Both the position numbers and the translations under genes were made by a program. Below are positions 50,604 to 59,306 of a DNA stretch of 64,000 nucleotides, one piece after another. The notes under the pieces were generated by a model. That model had not been told where the DNA came from, did not search any database, and saw only the letters and a list, made by a program, of their open reading frames with translations. This stretch comes from Lachnotalea sp. AF33-28 (GTDB lineage Bacteria > Bacillota > Clostridia > Lachnospirales > Lachnospiraceae), in NCBI RefSeq assembly GCF_003477885.1, contig NZ_QUEE01000008.1, positions 62,001-126,000 on the forward strand, given 5' to 3'. Position 1 is the stretch's first letter; each line of letters opens with the position of its first letter.

Positions 50604-52127
50604 TCATCGATCAGCAGCCGGCTCTCTTTCTCTGCGCGTAACAAATAAAACGGCCACATAGATCAGCGCGATGAGCAGGCAGCTGCCCGCCAGCACGATA
50701 TATGCGGGGATCGAAGAAGGCACGAATCCGGAGAACGTTCGGGTGATCCAGATGGCCGCGCAAAGCGCCAGCACCGGGCGCACGATCTGATAGAGCGCGC
50801 TGAAGTACAGCTTCACCCTTTTTTTAAGTGAATGGATATGTAAAAATGCTACGACCAGCTCACTGACTAACATGCCCCAGAGGTATGCGATGATTCCGTA
50901 TTTGGGAATCAGCAGCAGAACGAAGATGAGCCGTACGCTAAGCCCGATCACATTCTGTACAAAGGTGATACCGGTCTTGCCCAGCCCGTTGATCACGCTG
51001 CCCACCGTGGTGGCCAGATAGAGAAAGGGGCACAGCCAGGCTAGAGTCATGATATAGGTGCCCGCCGTGGAGTTGTTGAAGATCAGTTCGCCCATATCCT
51101 GCCCGTAATTTACGAAGATACCGGTACAGAGAATGCCGATATAGAGGCAGTAACCCATGGTGAGGCTGGTCACCCTGCTGATTTTGCCTCCGTCGTTGGC
51201 AGATTGGGACTGTGCCACATCCGGCAGCAGCATGACGGAGATGGAATTGGTCAGTGTGGACGGAAAAAGGATGAAGGGCAGGGCCATGCCGGTGAGCACG
51301 CCGTATACGCTTAACGCATCCGCATTTGCCATGCCGAATTTCTGCAGGCGGCTGGGGATCATGATGGCTTCCGCGCTCTGAAGCACGCTTAATACCATCC
51401 GGTTTGCGGTCAGCGGTATCGCCAGATACAGTATTTTTTTCATGTTGGAGCACAGATGAAGCTTGGGTTTAGCCTCTGTATCATGGCCGGAGGAAAATGT
51501 GATAAATGCCGCGATTACCGTTACCAGCGCGGAGACCACTTCTCCCAACACCATGCCGGCCACCGCAAAGGTTACTGTCAGCGTTTTTCCCTGGGAGATC
51601 ATAACATTGGCCATGAGCCACACAGCGATGACACGGACGATCTGCTCCGCCAGCTGTGAGAATGCGGGGATGCCGGTCTTCTTATGCCCATAATAGTAGC
51701 CCACGATGCAGGAATGGATGGCGTTGACCGGTATGGACAGCGAGATCAGCTGCAGGGCGGCCGCGGCCCGGGGTTCCATCAGCATATGGACGGCGATCAA
51801 ATCGGAGAATCGGTATAAAAATGCGGCGCACAGAAAAGAAAGAGACAGGGATAATAAGAGCCCTGCATAGAAGAAATTGCGGCCCGCGTTTTTTTCTTTT
51901 TTAGCGGTTTCAGCGGCAACATAACGGGAGATCGCAGTCTGTATGGGACCGCAGCACAGGGAGAAGAAGATACCGTATACGGGGAAGATCAGCTGATAGA
52001 TCCCCATTCCCTCCGCCCCGATCACCCTGGTTAGGAAGATTCGGTAAAAAAATCCGATAAAGCGTGTCAGCAGCCCGGAAACGGTGAGGATTAAGGCGCC
52101 GATGACCAGAGGATTCCGTTTGCGCAT
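50604..52127 (-). CDS. Polysaccharide flippase, SpoVB/MviN-like
   Basis: An integral membrane protein of 507 residues with about 14 hydrophobic segments. It belongs to the MOP flippase group and resembles SpoVB, needed for spore cortex in Bacillus. The N-terminal FYRIFLTRVIGAEGMGIYQLIFP and the central ANRMVLSVLQSAEAIMIP regions are typical. The start at 52127 has AGGAG on the minus strand. It is divergent from the iscR-like gene. The cargo (cortex or other lipid-linked glycan) is inference. Confidence 0.87.
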   Translation of the reverse strand: MRKRNPLVIGALILTVSGLLTRFIGFFYRIFLTRVIGAEGMGIYQLIFPVYGIFFSLCCGPIQTAISRYVAAETAKKEKNAGRNFFYAGLLLSLSLSFLCAAFLYRFSDLIAVHMLMEPRAAAALQLISLSIPVNAIHSCIVGYYYGHKKTGIPAFSQLAEQIVRVIAVWLMANVMISQGKTLTVTFAVAGMVLGEVVSALVTVIAAFITFSSGHDTEAKPKLHLCSNMKKILYLAIPLTANRMVLSVLQSAEAIMIPSRLQKFGMANADALSVYGVLTGMALPFILFPSTLTNSISVMLLPDVAQSQSANDGGKISRVTSLTMGYCLYIGILCTGIFVNYGQDMGELIFNNSTAGTYIMTLAWLCPFLYLATTVGSVINGLGKTGITFVQNVIGLSVRLIFVLLLIPKYGIIAYLWGMLVSELVVAFLHIHSLKKRVKLYFSALYQIVRPVLALCAAIWITRTFSGFVPSSIPAYIVLAGSCLLIALIYVAVLFVTRREREPAADR

Positions 52128-52161
52128 AGCATCTCCTAATGAAAGTAATTATTATAATATA

Positions 52162-52190
52162 TTGACAGAGATTCTTATTTATGATATATT
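52162..52190 (+). promoter_or_regulatory. Promoter of the Rrf2 regulator / isc-mnmA unit
   Basis: TTGACA (52162-52167), 17 bp, TATATT (52185-52190). Confidence 0.82.
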
Positions 52191-52197
52191 CGAAACA

Positions 52198-52214
52198 CCT
52201 AGTGAAATAGTAGG
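52198..52214. promoter_or_regulatory. Candidate Rrf2/IscR operator
   Basis: CCTA (52198-52201) and TAGG (52211-52214) frame GTGAAATAG in an inverted arrangement right after the -10 box, where a regulator would block its own promoter. Assignment is inference. Confidence 0.5.
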
Positions 52215-52231
52215 AATTGTGAGGTGAGGAA

Positions 52232-52651
52232 TTGAAGCTGTCTACGAAAGGACGATACGGATTAAGAGCCATGGTGGATTTGGCTGTGCACAGCGCCGAT
52301 GGGCCGATTTCCATAAACAGCATCGCGAAAAGACAGAATATATCCGACGGATATTTGGAACAACTAATAGGAAAGCTGAAGAAAGCCGGTCTGGTGGACA
52401 GCGTGCGCGGTGTATGCGGAGGCTACCGCTTGGCGAAGCCGCCGTCCTGCATATCCGTGGGTGAAGTCCTGATGGTGCTGGAAGGTGATTTAAATCCGGT
52501 GGACTGCGCCGGGTTTAATGAGGATAAAAGCTGTCAGAATGCAGATACCTGCACTACCAAATATGTCTGGAAAAAAATAAACGATAATATTCAGGACACT
52601 GTAAACCATATATACTTAAGCGAACTGATGGACCTGAAGGAGAAGGAGTAG
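52232..52651 (+). CDS. Rrf2-family regulator, IscR-like
   Basis: A 139-residue winged-helix regulator that in homologues senses Fe-S cluster status. The N-terminal KLSTKGRYGLRAMVDLA and ISDGYLEQLIGKLKKAGL are typical. Three cysteines occur in the expected cluster-binding loop (DCAGFNEDKSCQNADTC), so an Fe-S cluster is likely. The start is TTG behind GTGAGG. It leads the iscS-iscU-mnmA unit (5 bp gap to iscS) and probably represses it when clusters are plentiful. Confidence 0.92.
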   Translation: MKLSTKGRYGLRAMVDLAVHSADGPISINSIAKRQNISDGYLEQLIGKLKKAGLVDSVRGVCGGYRLAKPPSCISVGEVLMVLEGDLNPVDCAGFNEDKSCQNADTCTTKYVWKKINDNIQDTVNHIYLSELMDLKEKE

Positions 52652-52655
52652 GAAT

Positions 52656-53846
52656 ATGGATAAAATGATCTATCTGGACAATGCGGCCACAACCCGCACA
52701 AAAAAAGAAGTGGTGGAAGCGATGCTTCCTTATTTTACCGAACAGTTCGGCAACGCCGCTTCCGTGTATTCCTTTGGAGCCAATAATAGAACCGTGATCC
52801 AGGAAGCGCGGGAGACCGTAGCCAATGCGCTGGGCGCAAAGCCGGAGGAGATATATTTCACCTCAGGCGGCACGGAGTCCGATAACTGGGCGATCAAGGC
52901 GGCAGCAGAAGCATACAGAGCAAAGGGGAATCACATCATCACCAGCAGGATTGAGCACCATGCCGTGCTGCATACCTGCGAATATCTGGAGAAAAACGGC
53001 TGTGAAGTGACCTATCTGGATGTGGACGAATACGGCAGGATCTCCATCGATGAACTGAAACGGGCGATCCGCAAGGATACGATCCTGATTTCGATCATGT
53101 TCGCCAACAACGAGATCGGAACGATAGAGCCGGTGAAGGAAATCGGTGAAGTGGCCAGGGAGCACGGGATCCTTTTTCATACGGATGCGGTACAGGCTTT
53201 TGCCCATGTGCCGATCGATGTGGATGAGATGAACATTGATATGTTAAGCGCCAGCGCCCACAAATTCGGAGGACCCAAGGGCATCGGTTTCCTCTATATA
53301 CGCACCGGCGTTAAGATCCGCAACTTCATGCATGGCGGCTCACAGGAGAGAAAGCGCCGCGCCGGCACGCAGAATGTGCCGTCCATAGCGGGAATCAAAA
53401 AGGCGGTGGAGCTGGCTCTTGCCAATCAGGAGGAGGACCGCCGCAGAGTGGAGGAACTGCGCGATTATCTGGTAAAACGGGTGACAGAGGAGATCCCCTA
53501 TACGAAATATAACGGGCATCCCACAAAGCGGCTGCCTGGCAACACTAATTTCTGTTTCCGCTTCATTGAAGGGGAATCTCTGTTAATTATGCTGGATATG
53601 AAGGGCATCTGTGCATCCAGCGGATCCGCCTGCACATCCGGATCCCTGGATCCGTCCCATGTGCTGCTGGCCATCGGACTGCCTCACGAAATTGCTCACG
53701 GCTCCTTAAGGCTGACTCTGGGTGATGAGACGACGAAGGAAGAGATTGACACCACGGTGGACTGCCTGAAGGAAATTGTATCCCATCTGCGCAGCATGTC
53801 CCCGCTGTATGAGGATTTTATTAAAAAGCAGAAGGATGTACGGTAA
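52656..53846 (+). CDS. iscS: Cysteine desulfurase
   Basis: PLP enzyme of 396 residues that takes sulfur from cysteine as a persulfide for Fe-S clusters and tRNA thiolation. The PLP lysine is K203 in SAHKFGGPKG. The mobile persulfide cysteine is C326 in SSGSACTSG. GGTESDNWAI and HTDAVQAF also fit. It sits between the Rrf2 regulator and iscU, and the same unit holds mnmA, which uses its sulfur. Confidence 0.96.
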   Translation: MDKMIYLDNAATTRTKKEVVEAMLPYFTEQFGNAASVYSFGANNRTVIQEARETVANALGAKPEEIYFTSGGTESDNWAIKAAAEAYRAKGNHIITSRIEHHAVLHTCEYLEKNGCEVTYLDVDEYGRISIDELKRAIRKDTILISIMFANNEIGTIEPVKEIGEVAREHGILFHTDAVQAFAHVPIDVDEMNIDMLSASAHKFGGPKGIGFLYIRTGVKIRNFMHGGSQERKRRAGTQNVPSIAGIKKAVELALANQEEDRRRVEELRDYLVKRVTEEIPYTKYNGHPTKRLPGNTNFCFRFIEGESLLIMLDMKGICASSGSACTSGSLDPSHVLLAIGLPHEIAHGSLRLTLGDETTKEEIDTTVDCLKEIVSHLRSMSPLYEDFIKKQKDVR

Positions 53847-53935
53847 GTACAGGCGGACTGCCTGAAAAGTACGGTCAGATACCAGCTGCGGCAAAAAGCC
53901 GCGGATTATGATAAAAAGAATCGGAGGATTTATTT

Positions 53936-54373
53936 ATGTATAGTGCAAAAGTAATGGATCATTTTGAACATCCCAGAAATGTGGGGGAGATAGAGAACGC
54001 CAGCGGCATGGGTACCGTGGGCAATGCCAAATGCGGCGATATCATGAGGATCTATCTGGACATCGATGAGAACCAGATCATCCGTGATGTGAAGTTTAAA
54101 ACCTTTGGATGCGGGGCTGCGGTGGCAACCAGCAGCATGGCTACGGAAATGGTGAAGGGAAAGAGCATACAGGAGGCCATGGACGTGACGAATAAGGCTG
54201 TATGTGAAGCGCTGGACGGACTGCCGCCGGTCAAGGTGCACTGCTCTCTTTTAGCTGAGGAAGCAATTCATGCCGCTCTGTGGGATTATGCACAGAAAAA
54301 CGGAATTGAGATCGATGGCCTTGTAAAGCCCAAGACCGATATCGGTGAAGAAGAGGTAGAAGAGGAGTATTAA
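53936..54373 (+). CDS. iscU: Fe-S cluster scaffold, IscU/NifU N-terminal type
   Basis: A 145-residue scaffold on which new clusters are assembled. The three ligand cysteines are C33 (NAKCGD), C59 (FGCGAA) and C103 (VHCSLL), with the exchange-promoting aspartate D35. The C-terminal 25 residues are acidic (EEEVEEEY), a little longer than in IscU of Proteobacteria. It lies between iscS and mnmA, 2 bp from the latter's start. Confidence 0.95.
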   Translation: MYSAKVMDHFEHPRNVGEIENASGMGTVGNAKCGDIMRIYLDIDENQIIRDVKFKTFGCGAAVATSSMATEMVKGKSIQEAMDVTNKAVCEALDGLPPVKVHCSLLAEEAIHAALWDYAQKNGIEIDGLVKPKTDIGEEEVEEEY

Positions 54374-54375
54374 AG

Positions 54376-55458
54376 GTGGACGGCAGAAAAAAAGTGGTGG
54401 TGGGAATGTCCGGGGGAGTGGATTCCTCCGTGGCCGCATATCTTCTGCTCCGACAGGGTTATGATGTGATCGGTGTGACCATGAAAACCTGGGAGGACGG
54501 TGAGGAACTAAGAAAAGAGGAGGAAGGCGGCTGCTGCGGCCTTTCGGCGATTGACGATGCCAGACGGGTGGCGGGGCAGCTCGGGATTCCCTATTATGTG
54601 ATGAACTTCAAAGATGAATTTAAAGAGAAGGTAATCGATTATTTTGTGGATGAATATCTGCACGGCAGGACACCGAATCCCTGTATAGCCTGCAACCGTT
54701 ATGTGAAGTGGGAGGCTCTGCTGAAAAGAAGCCTGGACATCGGAGCGGATTATATAGCCACCGGCCATTATGCCCGCATTGTGAGGCTTGCAAACGGCAG
54801 ATATGCGCTGCAGAAGTCTGTGACCGCCGCAAAGGATCAGACCTATGCGCTGTATAACCTGACACAGCAGCAGCTGGCGCACACATTGATGCCGGTGGGT
54901 GAATATACAAAGGAAGAGATCCGCAAGATGGCGGAGGAGATCGGCTTAAAGACTGCGTCGAAACCGGACAGCCAGGAGATCTGCTTTATCCCGGATCACG
55001 ATTATGCCGCGTTTATCCGTCGGGAAGCCGGATCGGTGCCCGTAGAAGGGGATTTTGTGGACCGGGATGGCAATTATCTGGGCAGGCACCGCGGGATCAC
55101 CAACTATACGGTGGGCCAGAGAAAAGGATTAAATCTGTCCATGGGACGGCCTGTATTTGTTACGGAGATCCGCCCGGAGACGAATGAAGTGGTGATCGGA
55201 GAGGCAGAGGACGTATTTACGGATACACTGTACTGCGATCAGCTCAACGCGATGGGAGAGCCAGACCTGACGGCACTGCGGACAAAAGTGACCGCTAAAA
55301 TCCGCTACAGCCATAAAGGGGAAGAATGTTATCTGGAGCCGGCCGGAGAGGGCAGAATCAAATGCAGCTTTGTCAGACCGGTCAGAGCTGCGACCCCGGG
55401 GCAGGCGGTCGTATTTTACAGCGGAGATATTGTGCTGGGTGGAGGGACAATCCTCTGA
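54376..55458 (+). CDS. mnmA: tRNA-specific 2-thiouridylase
   Basis: Adds sulfur at the wobble uridine of tRNA-Lys, -Glu and -Gln. The protein has 360 residues. The PP-loop is MSGGVDSSVAAYLL. Catalytic cysteines lie in NPCIACNRYVKW and SQEICFIPD. GTG 54376 starts 2 bp after iscU ends, so translation is coupled. The sulfur comes from iscS in the same unit. Confidence 0.97.
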   Translation: MDGRKKVVVGMSGGVDSSVAAYLLLRQGYDVIGVTMKTWEDGEELRKEEEGGCCGLSAIDDARRVAGQLGIPYYVMNFKDEFKEKVIDYFVDEYLHGRTPNPCIACNRYVKWEALLKRSLDIGADYIATGHYARIVRLANGRYALQKSVTAAKDQTYALYNLTQQQLAHTLMPVGEYTKEEIRKMAEEIGLKTASKPDSQEICFIPDHDYAAFIRREAGSVPVEGDFVDRDGNYLGRHRGITNYTVGQRKGLNLSMGRPVFVTEIRPETNEVVIGEAEDVFTDTLYCDQLNAMGEPDLTALRTKVTAKIRYSHKGEECYLEPAGEGRIKCSFVRPVRAATPGQAVVFYSGDIVLGGGTIL

Positions 55459-55522
55459 CGGATCATAATTTAAGATATGCCCTGGTGTGCCGGCTGGATT
55501 ATCAAAGGAAGAGGGAGAAACA

Positions 55523-56689
55523 ATGACGAGAGACAGGCAGAAAAGAAAAATACGAAAGGGCATTCTGATCACCGCCGTGCTGCTCTGTATCGCCATGCTG
55601 GCCGGCGGATGCAGCGCGAAGACGGCATACATAGAAACGGGGACGCAGGACACCGCGCCGGATCAGAGTGAGTATTCGACGGCAGCGCCGCAGAAGACGG
55701 AAAACGCCGGAACCGATATGCAGGAAAACGTAAGCATTGAGGAAACTGCAGATGGGGCGCAGAGCGCCCGGGAGACGCTGCAGGAAACGGAGACAATGCC
55801 GCAGCTGGATCCCCCCACGTATGTGGATCCGGAGGTCCTCTATGTGACCGCTAAGCTCAATGTCAGAAGCGGTCCTTCCGTCGATTATGAAGTGGTGGGA
55901 AAGCTGCCGCGCGGCACTGCGGTGGAGCGCATCGGCTATCAGGGCGACTGGAGCTTAATCAGGTATGAGGACAGGGAGTGTTACGTCTCTGCAGAGTATT
56001 TATCAAGTGAAGCCCCTTCCGTACAGAAGGATGGGATCGGCAACTATTACGGTGACGGCACTGGTCCTTTGGTGTGCATAGACGCGGGGCACCAGCGCAG
56101 GGGAAATAATGACCAGGAACCGGTGGGGCCGGGCGCCGGTGAGACTAAGAAAAAGGTTTCTTACGGCACTTCCGGAAGATTTACCGGTAAGGCGGAGTAC
56201 GAGCTGACACTGGAGGTATCTCTGGCGCTTAAGGATGAACTGTTACGCAGAGGTTATCAGGTGGTGATGGTCAGAGAGAGCAATGATGTTAATATCAGCA
56301 ATGCAGAGAGAGCGGATATTGCGAATGACTGGGACGCCGGTGCATTTGTGCGCATTCATGCCAACGGCTCTGAGAACGCGGACAAAAACGGAATCATGAC
56401 CATATCGCCCACACAGAACAATCCTTACTGCGGCGGCATCTATGAGGATAGCCGGGCGCTGTCCGATGCTGTGGTTAACAGCGCTGCCGATGCCACCGGG
56501 GCGAAAAACAACGGAGTCTGGGAGACCGATACCATGAGCGGAATTAACTGGTGCAAGGTTCCTGTGACCATTGTGGAGATGGGCTATATGACGAACGAAA
56601 CAGAAGATAATTTGCTGTCCTCCTCCGATTACCAGGCGAAAATGGTAACCGGTATAGCGGACGGGCTGGACAGTTATTTTGGAAGGTGA
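55523..56689 (+). CDS. Lipoprotein N-acetylmuramoyl-L-alanine amidase with SH3b domain
   Basis: A 388-residue exported lipoprotein. The lipobox LAGGCSAK follows a signal peptide. One SH3b domain (about 100-165, KLNVRSGPSVDYEVVG) targets the wall. The C-terminal Amidase_3 domain (about 180-388) carries zinc ligands in DAGH, KAEYE and RIHAN, and the catalytic glutamate in VEMGYMTN. It cleaves the bond between muramic acid and the stem peptide, on the outer face. ATG 55523 has GGGAG upstream; the longer frame from 55487 lacks a signal. It is followed 3 bp later by an unknown gene. Confidence 0.92.
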   Translation: MTRDRQKRKIRKGILITAVLLCIAMLAGGCSAKTAYIETGTQDTAPDQSEYSTAAPQKTENAGTDMQENVSIEETADGAQSARETLQETETMPQLDPPTYVDPEVLYVTAKLNVRSGPSVDYEVVGKLPRGTAVERIGYQGDWSLIRYEDRECYVSAEYLSSEAPSVQKDGIGNYYGDGTGPLVCIDAGHQRRGNNDQEPVGPGAGETKKKVSYGTSGRFTGKAEYELTLEVSLALKDELLRRGYQVVMVRESNDVNISNAERADIANDWDAGAFVRIHANGSENADKNGIMTISPTQNNPYCGGIYEDSRALSDAVVNSAADATGAKNNGVWETDTMSGINWCKVPVTIVEMGYMTNETEDNLLSSSDYQAKMVTGIADGLDSYFGR

Positions 56690-56692
56690 ATT

Positions 56693-57139
56693 ATGCATAC
56701 AATTGATTTATATTCCTACCGCTGCGGAGTGATCGACTGCTTTAACGAAGTGATTCATGCGGGCATTAAGCGGCTGGCTTTGAGCCATCCGGCGGATACG
56801 AAAGAAGAGCGGGATCTCTACCTTAGGTTCTCGGAAGAGATCTGCCGGAAGTACCATACGCATATGTACGCGGAGGATGATCTTCTGGTCACAGACCTCT
56901 TTCCGGTATCGGATACAAAGGGTAAATATCTGATCCTCTATTATGACAGGGAAGAGACGCTTCGCAGTTATCTGGATCTGAAGAAAGAAAAGGTGCAGCT
57001 TAATAATTCCGGCCAGTATTGCGGTGAAGCCAGACTAAAGATCGCGCAAAAGTTTGGCAGGCTGCTTTCTTATACGGAAGAAGCGGTGCATCAGATCATA
57101 GAATCCAACCGCGACAGAGAAAAAGTGGTTGAAGCATAG
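56693..57139 (+). CDS. Conserved-looking protein of unknown function
   Basis: A 148-residue soluble protein without a recognised domain. It is acidic in the middle (YAEDDLLVTDLFPVSD), has three cysteines near the start and in the middle (YRCGVIDCF, QYCGEA), and a helical C-terminus. It starts 3 bp after the amidase gene, so the two are probably co-transcribed and it may be linked to wall turnover. No function is assigned. Confidence 0.6.
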   Translation: MHTIDLYSYRCGVIDCFNEVIHAGIKRLALSHPADTKEERDLYLRFSEEICRKYHTHMYAEDDLLVTDLFPVSDTKGKYLILYYDREETLRSYLDLKKEKVQLNNSGQYCGEARLKIAQKFGRLLSYTEEAVHQIIESNRDREKVVEA

Positions 57140-57157
57140 AGAAAATTATGATATAGT
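57129..57157 (+). promoter_or_regulatory. Promoter of tRNA-Ser
   Basis: TTGAAG (57129-57134), 17 bp, TATAGT (57152-57157); the -35 box overlaps the end of the preceding gene. Confidence 0.7.
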
Positions 57158-57189
57158 AATGAACGTGGCCGCAGGATGGCGGCCATTAT

Positions 57190-57279
57190 GGAGAAGTGCC
57201 CAAGTGGTTGAAGGGTCCGCACTCGAAATGCGGTAGGTCGGCTGAAACCGGCGCGTGGGTTCAAATCCCACCTTCTCCG
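57190..57279 (+). tRNA. tRNA-Ser (anticodon CGA)
   Basis: A 90-nt class II cloverleaf. The acceptor stem is GGAGAAG/CTTCTCC, anticodon stem CCGCA/TGCGG closes loop CTCGAAA (CGA reads TCG), a long variable arm follows (TCGGCTGAAACCGGCG region) and the discriminator is G. Accessory DNA begins just after it. Confidence 0.96.
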
Positions 57280-57284
57280 TCTTT

Positions 57285-57341
57285 AAAACACCTATTGACA
57301 TCTGGACTTTTCAAGGTTTGGACATCAATAGGTGTTTTGTT
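57285..57341 (+). terminator. Terminator of tRNA-Ser
   Basis: AAAACACCTATTGA (57285-57298) pairs with TCAATAGGTGTTTT (57325-57338), a 14-bp stem; T residues close it. Confidence 0.85.
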
Positions 57342-57493
57342 ATTACTATTCACAGTTGCTGTAAACTTCCCGCGCATGGTGGGGAAGAGTTCTCTTTTTT
57401 TCGTTTGGTGCAACTCTCTGTCGAACAACAAATGGAGGATTTAATTTATTATTAGTGACAGGACAAAAGCCTATAATGATTTGAAAAAACGAA

Positions 57494-57709
57494 ATGATTT
57501 GCGAGAAAGTGCAAAGAGACTGCGCAGGCAGTTCTTCCTGTATAGCGGAAATTGTCTATAGCATTACGCACAAGAAACTGTTGGAACTCGCTGGTATAGC
57601 AGCCATATATCAAATGGATGGAACCGTTCTGAGTAACCGGGATATTTTTGATGAATATCTGGAAAGTTTCATGAGCCGAGTACGTTGGCTTCACAGGAGG
57701 ATAAAATAA
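57494..57709 (+). CDS. Doubtful small ORF in a degraded stretch
   Basis: A 71-codon frame (MICEKVQRDCAGSSS...) with no recognisable domain and no ribosome-binding site. Its C-terminal half (LLELAGIAAIYQMDG) looks mildly protein-like. A second frame nearby (AYNDLKKRNDLRESAKRLR) is also open but starts poorly. The 57340-57710 stretch is best viewed as AT-rich DNA with possible gene scraps. Confidence 0.2.
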   Translation: MICEKVQRDCAGSSSCIAEIVYSITHKKLLELAGIAAIYQMDGTVLSNRDIFDEYLESFMSRVRWLHRRIK

Positions 57710-57710
57710 G

Positions 57711-57740
57711 AAAAAAGCAGCCAACCTGCGTGTGGCTACT
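57711..57740 (-). terminator. Terminator of the XRE gene (minus strand)
   Basis: On the minus strand GTAGCCA and TGGCTGC pair weakly around CACGCAGGT, followed by six T residues. Confidence 0.65.
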
Positions 57741-58055
57741 TTACTTCTTACTGTTTAGTTCCTTCATAATGCCGAGGAGATAAGCCATCGACTTGGGATC
57801 CAGTTTCTTTCCCTCTTCGATAAACTCCTGCAGGGCTGTCGGATAAAGGTTTCCTTCATCAAAGAATTCCTGCGGCGTTACACCTAAATATTCACAGATG
57901 TAAAAGAAGGACTGCATGGCCGGAAGTGACTTTTTATTTTCAATGTTATTGATGTAGTTGTTTGCTTGACCCAACGACAATGACATGTCGCGTGCGGATA
58001 CACCTTTTTGTGCTCTCAGTTTTGCCAGCCGTTCCGGGACAAAATCTTCATACAT
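57741..58055 (-). CDS. Small XRE-family regulator
   Basis: A 104-residue protein. Its helix-turn-helix lies at about 8-65 (LRAQKGVSARDMSLSLGQAN, then NYINNIENKKSLPAMQSF, YLGVTPQEFFD). The C-terminal helix (GKKLDPKSMAYLLGIMKEL) is typical of SinR-like or phage-like repressors. ATG 58055 is chosen because GGAGG lies 8 bp upstream on the minus strand; a GTG at 58064 overlaps that site. It is the only intact regulator in the degraded region and may once have belonged to a mobile element. Confidence 0.85.
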   Translation of the reverse strand: MYEDFVPERLAKLRAQKGVSARDMSLSLGQANNYINNIENKKSLPAMQSFFYICEYLGVTPQEFFDEGNLYPTALQEFIEEGKKLDPKSMAYLLGIMKELNSKK

Positions 58056-58203
58056 CGCCTTCACCTCCCATTCTATAGTAGATTGTACTTTGCACGTGTG
58101 TATTATTCGCAGATTTGAAAGGGGTGTTTAAATTGACTTGAAGAAATAAATCTATTATAATTAGATTAGGCGAAAAAATATAACTATCGACTGGAGATAT
58201 CAG

Positions 58204-58278
58204 ATGAAAGTTAAAACCTGTTGTGTTACCGGACACAGGGATACCGCTTTTATAAAGAATTGCGTGAAATTCCGGTAG
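58204..58278 (+). pseudogene. N-terminal remnant of a SLOG/DUF1273-like protein
   Basis: The 24 codons from ATG 58204 read MKVKTCCVTGHRDTAFI and stop at TAG 58276. CCVTGHR is the hallmark opening of SLOG/DUF1273 proteins, which bind nucleotide-related ligands. The rest of the roughly 180-residue protein is gone. Confidence 0.65.
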
Positions 58279-58474
58279 GACTAAACTTGGAGAAAAAAAG
58301 GATAAATCTTGGACGCAATAATGTATAAAAAAGTGGAGCCGCATAGATTTCGCTGGTAACTGATGCCTATTGAAATCAAAGATGGATGATTGGGTAGGGG
58401 CGAAGAAAATGCTTAGAAAAATAAACAACTTTATAAACATAATTGTGTGGCGGTCGGAAATCCATGCAGAGTGA

Positions 58475-58650
58475 TACGCAAAATTAACGAGGAATCAGAT
58501 TCCTGCGCAATGTCTCTATATAGGGGATGCGGTCTCAGATGTGTCTGAGGCCGGAAACGCCGGGATTATATCTTTGAAACGGTAGGAGAATTAAAAAATT
58601 ACTTGATGAAAAATACAAACCAGAAACCGGAGGAGGCGCCAATACCATGA
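58475..58650 (+). pseudogene. C-terminal remnant of a HAD-family hydrolase, frameshifted
   Basis: The frame from 58475 contains QCLYIGDAVSDVSEAGNAGI, the GDxxxDxxxAxxAG motif IV of HAD phosphatases, then a stop at 58583. A second frame continues the family tail (VGELKNYLMKN) to a TGA that overlaps the next gene's ATG. One frameshift near 58580 and loss of the N-terminal half are inferred. Confidence 0.6.
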
Positions 58651-59195
58651 AAGGATTTAACCGACAAAATCAATTATTTTCTCTTTGCGGATTGAACTGC
58701 GGGCTTTGCCCTATGTTTTTGAATAAATATTGCCCCGGCTGCGGGGGCGGCGAGGGAAATCAGTCCTGTAAAATTGCAAGATGCAGCATGGAGCATAATG
58801 GTGTGGAATACTGCTTTCAGTGCGATGAATACCCTTGTCCAAAATACGAGCATATGGATGACTTTGATTCCTTTATGACACACCAGGGCCGAAAATCTGA
58901 TATGGAGAGGGCCCGGCAGTTGGGAATAGAAGCTTATAATGCGGAGCAGATGGAAAAGACAAAAATACTGGACATTCTCCTGTCCGATTTTAATGACGGG
59001 CGCAAAAAGACACTGTTTTGTACAGCAGTATCTCTTTTGGATCTGCAAGACCTGCAGGCGGTACTCAGGCAAATTGAGGACAGAGCTGATTTGGAAACGC
59101 TGGCGCTCAAAGAAAAAAGCACTTTTGCCGCATGGCTGCTGAAGGCGGCGGCAGCAAAAAATAATATTGACTTGAAACTTCGAAAGAAAAAGTGA
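58647..59195 (+). CDS. DUF3795-like Cys-rich protein
   Basis: A 182-residue protein. The N-terminal half is rich in cysteines with zinc-binding spacing (SLCGLNCGLCPMF, CPGCGGGEGN, CKIARCSME, CFQCDEYPCPKY), matching the DUF3795 family of unknown function; the C-terminal half is helical (DLQDLQAVLRQIEDRADLE). GGAGG lies about 10 bp upstream, inside the HAD remnant. The gene seems intact. No neighbour explains its role. Confidence 0.82.
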   Translation: MKGFNRQNQLFSLCGLNCGLCPMFLNKYCPGCGGGEGNQSCKIARCSMEHNGVEYCFQCDEYPCPKYEHMDDFDSFMTHQGRKSDMERARQLGIEAYNAEQMEKTKILDILLSDFNDGRKKTLFCTAVSLLDLQDLQAVLRQIEDRADLETLALKEKSTFAAWLLKAAAAKNNIDLKLRKKK

Positions 59196-59306
59196 GAATT
59201 GGATACAGCTATTGCTCATTAAGGAATGAGGAAAAATAGAGGACCGAAATGAGTTCATCTAAATATATCCGGTTCTTGGAAAGGACAGAAGAAGAGAGGT
59301 GTATTT

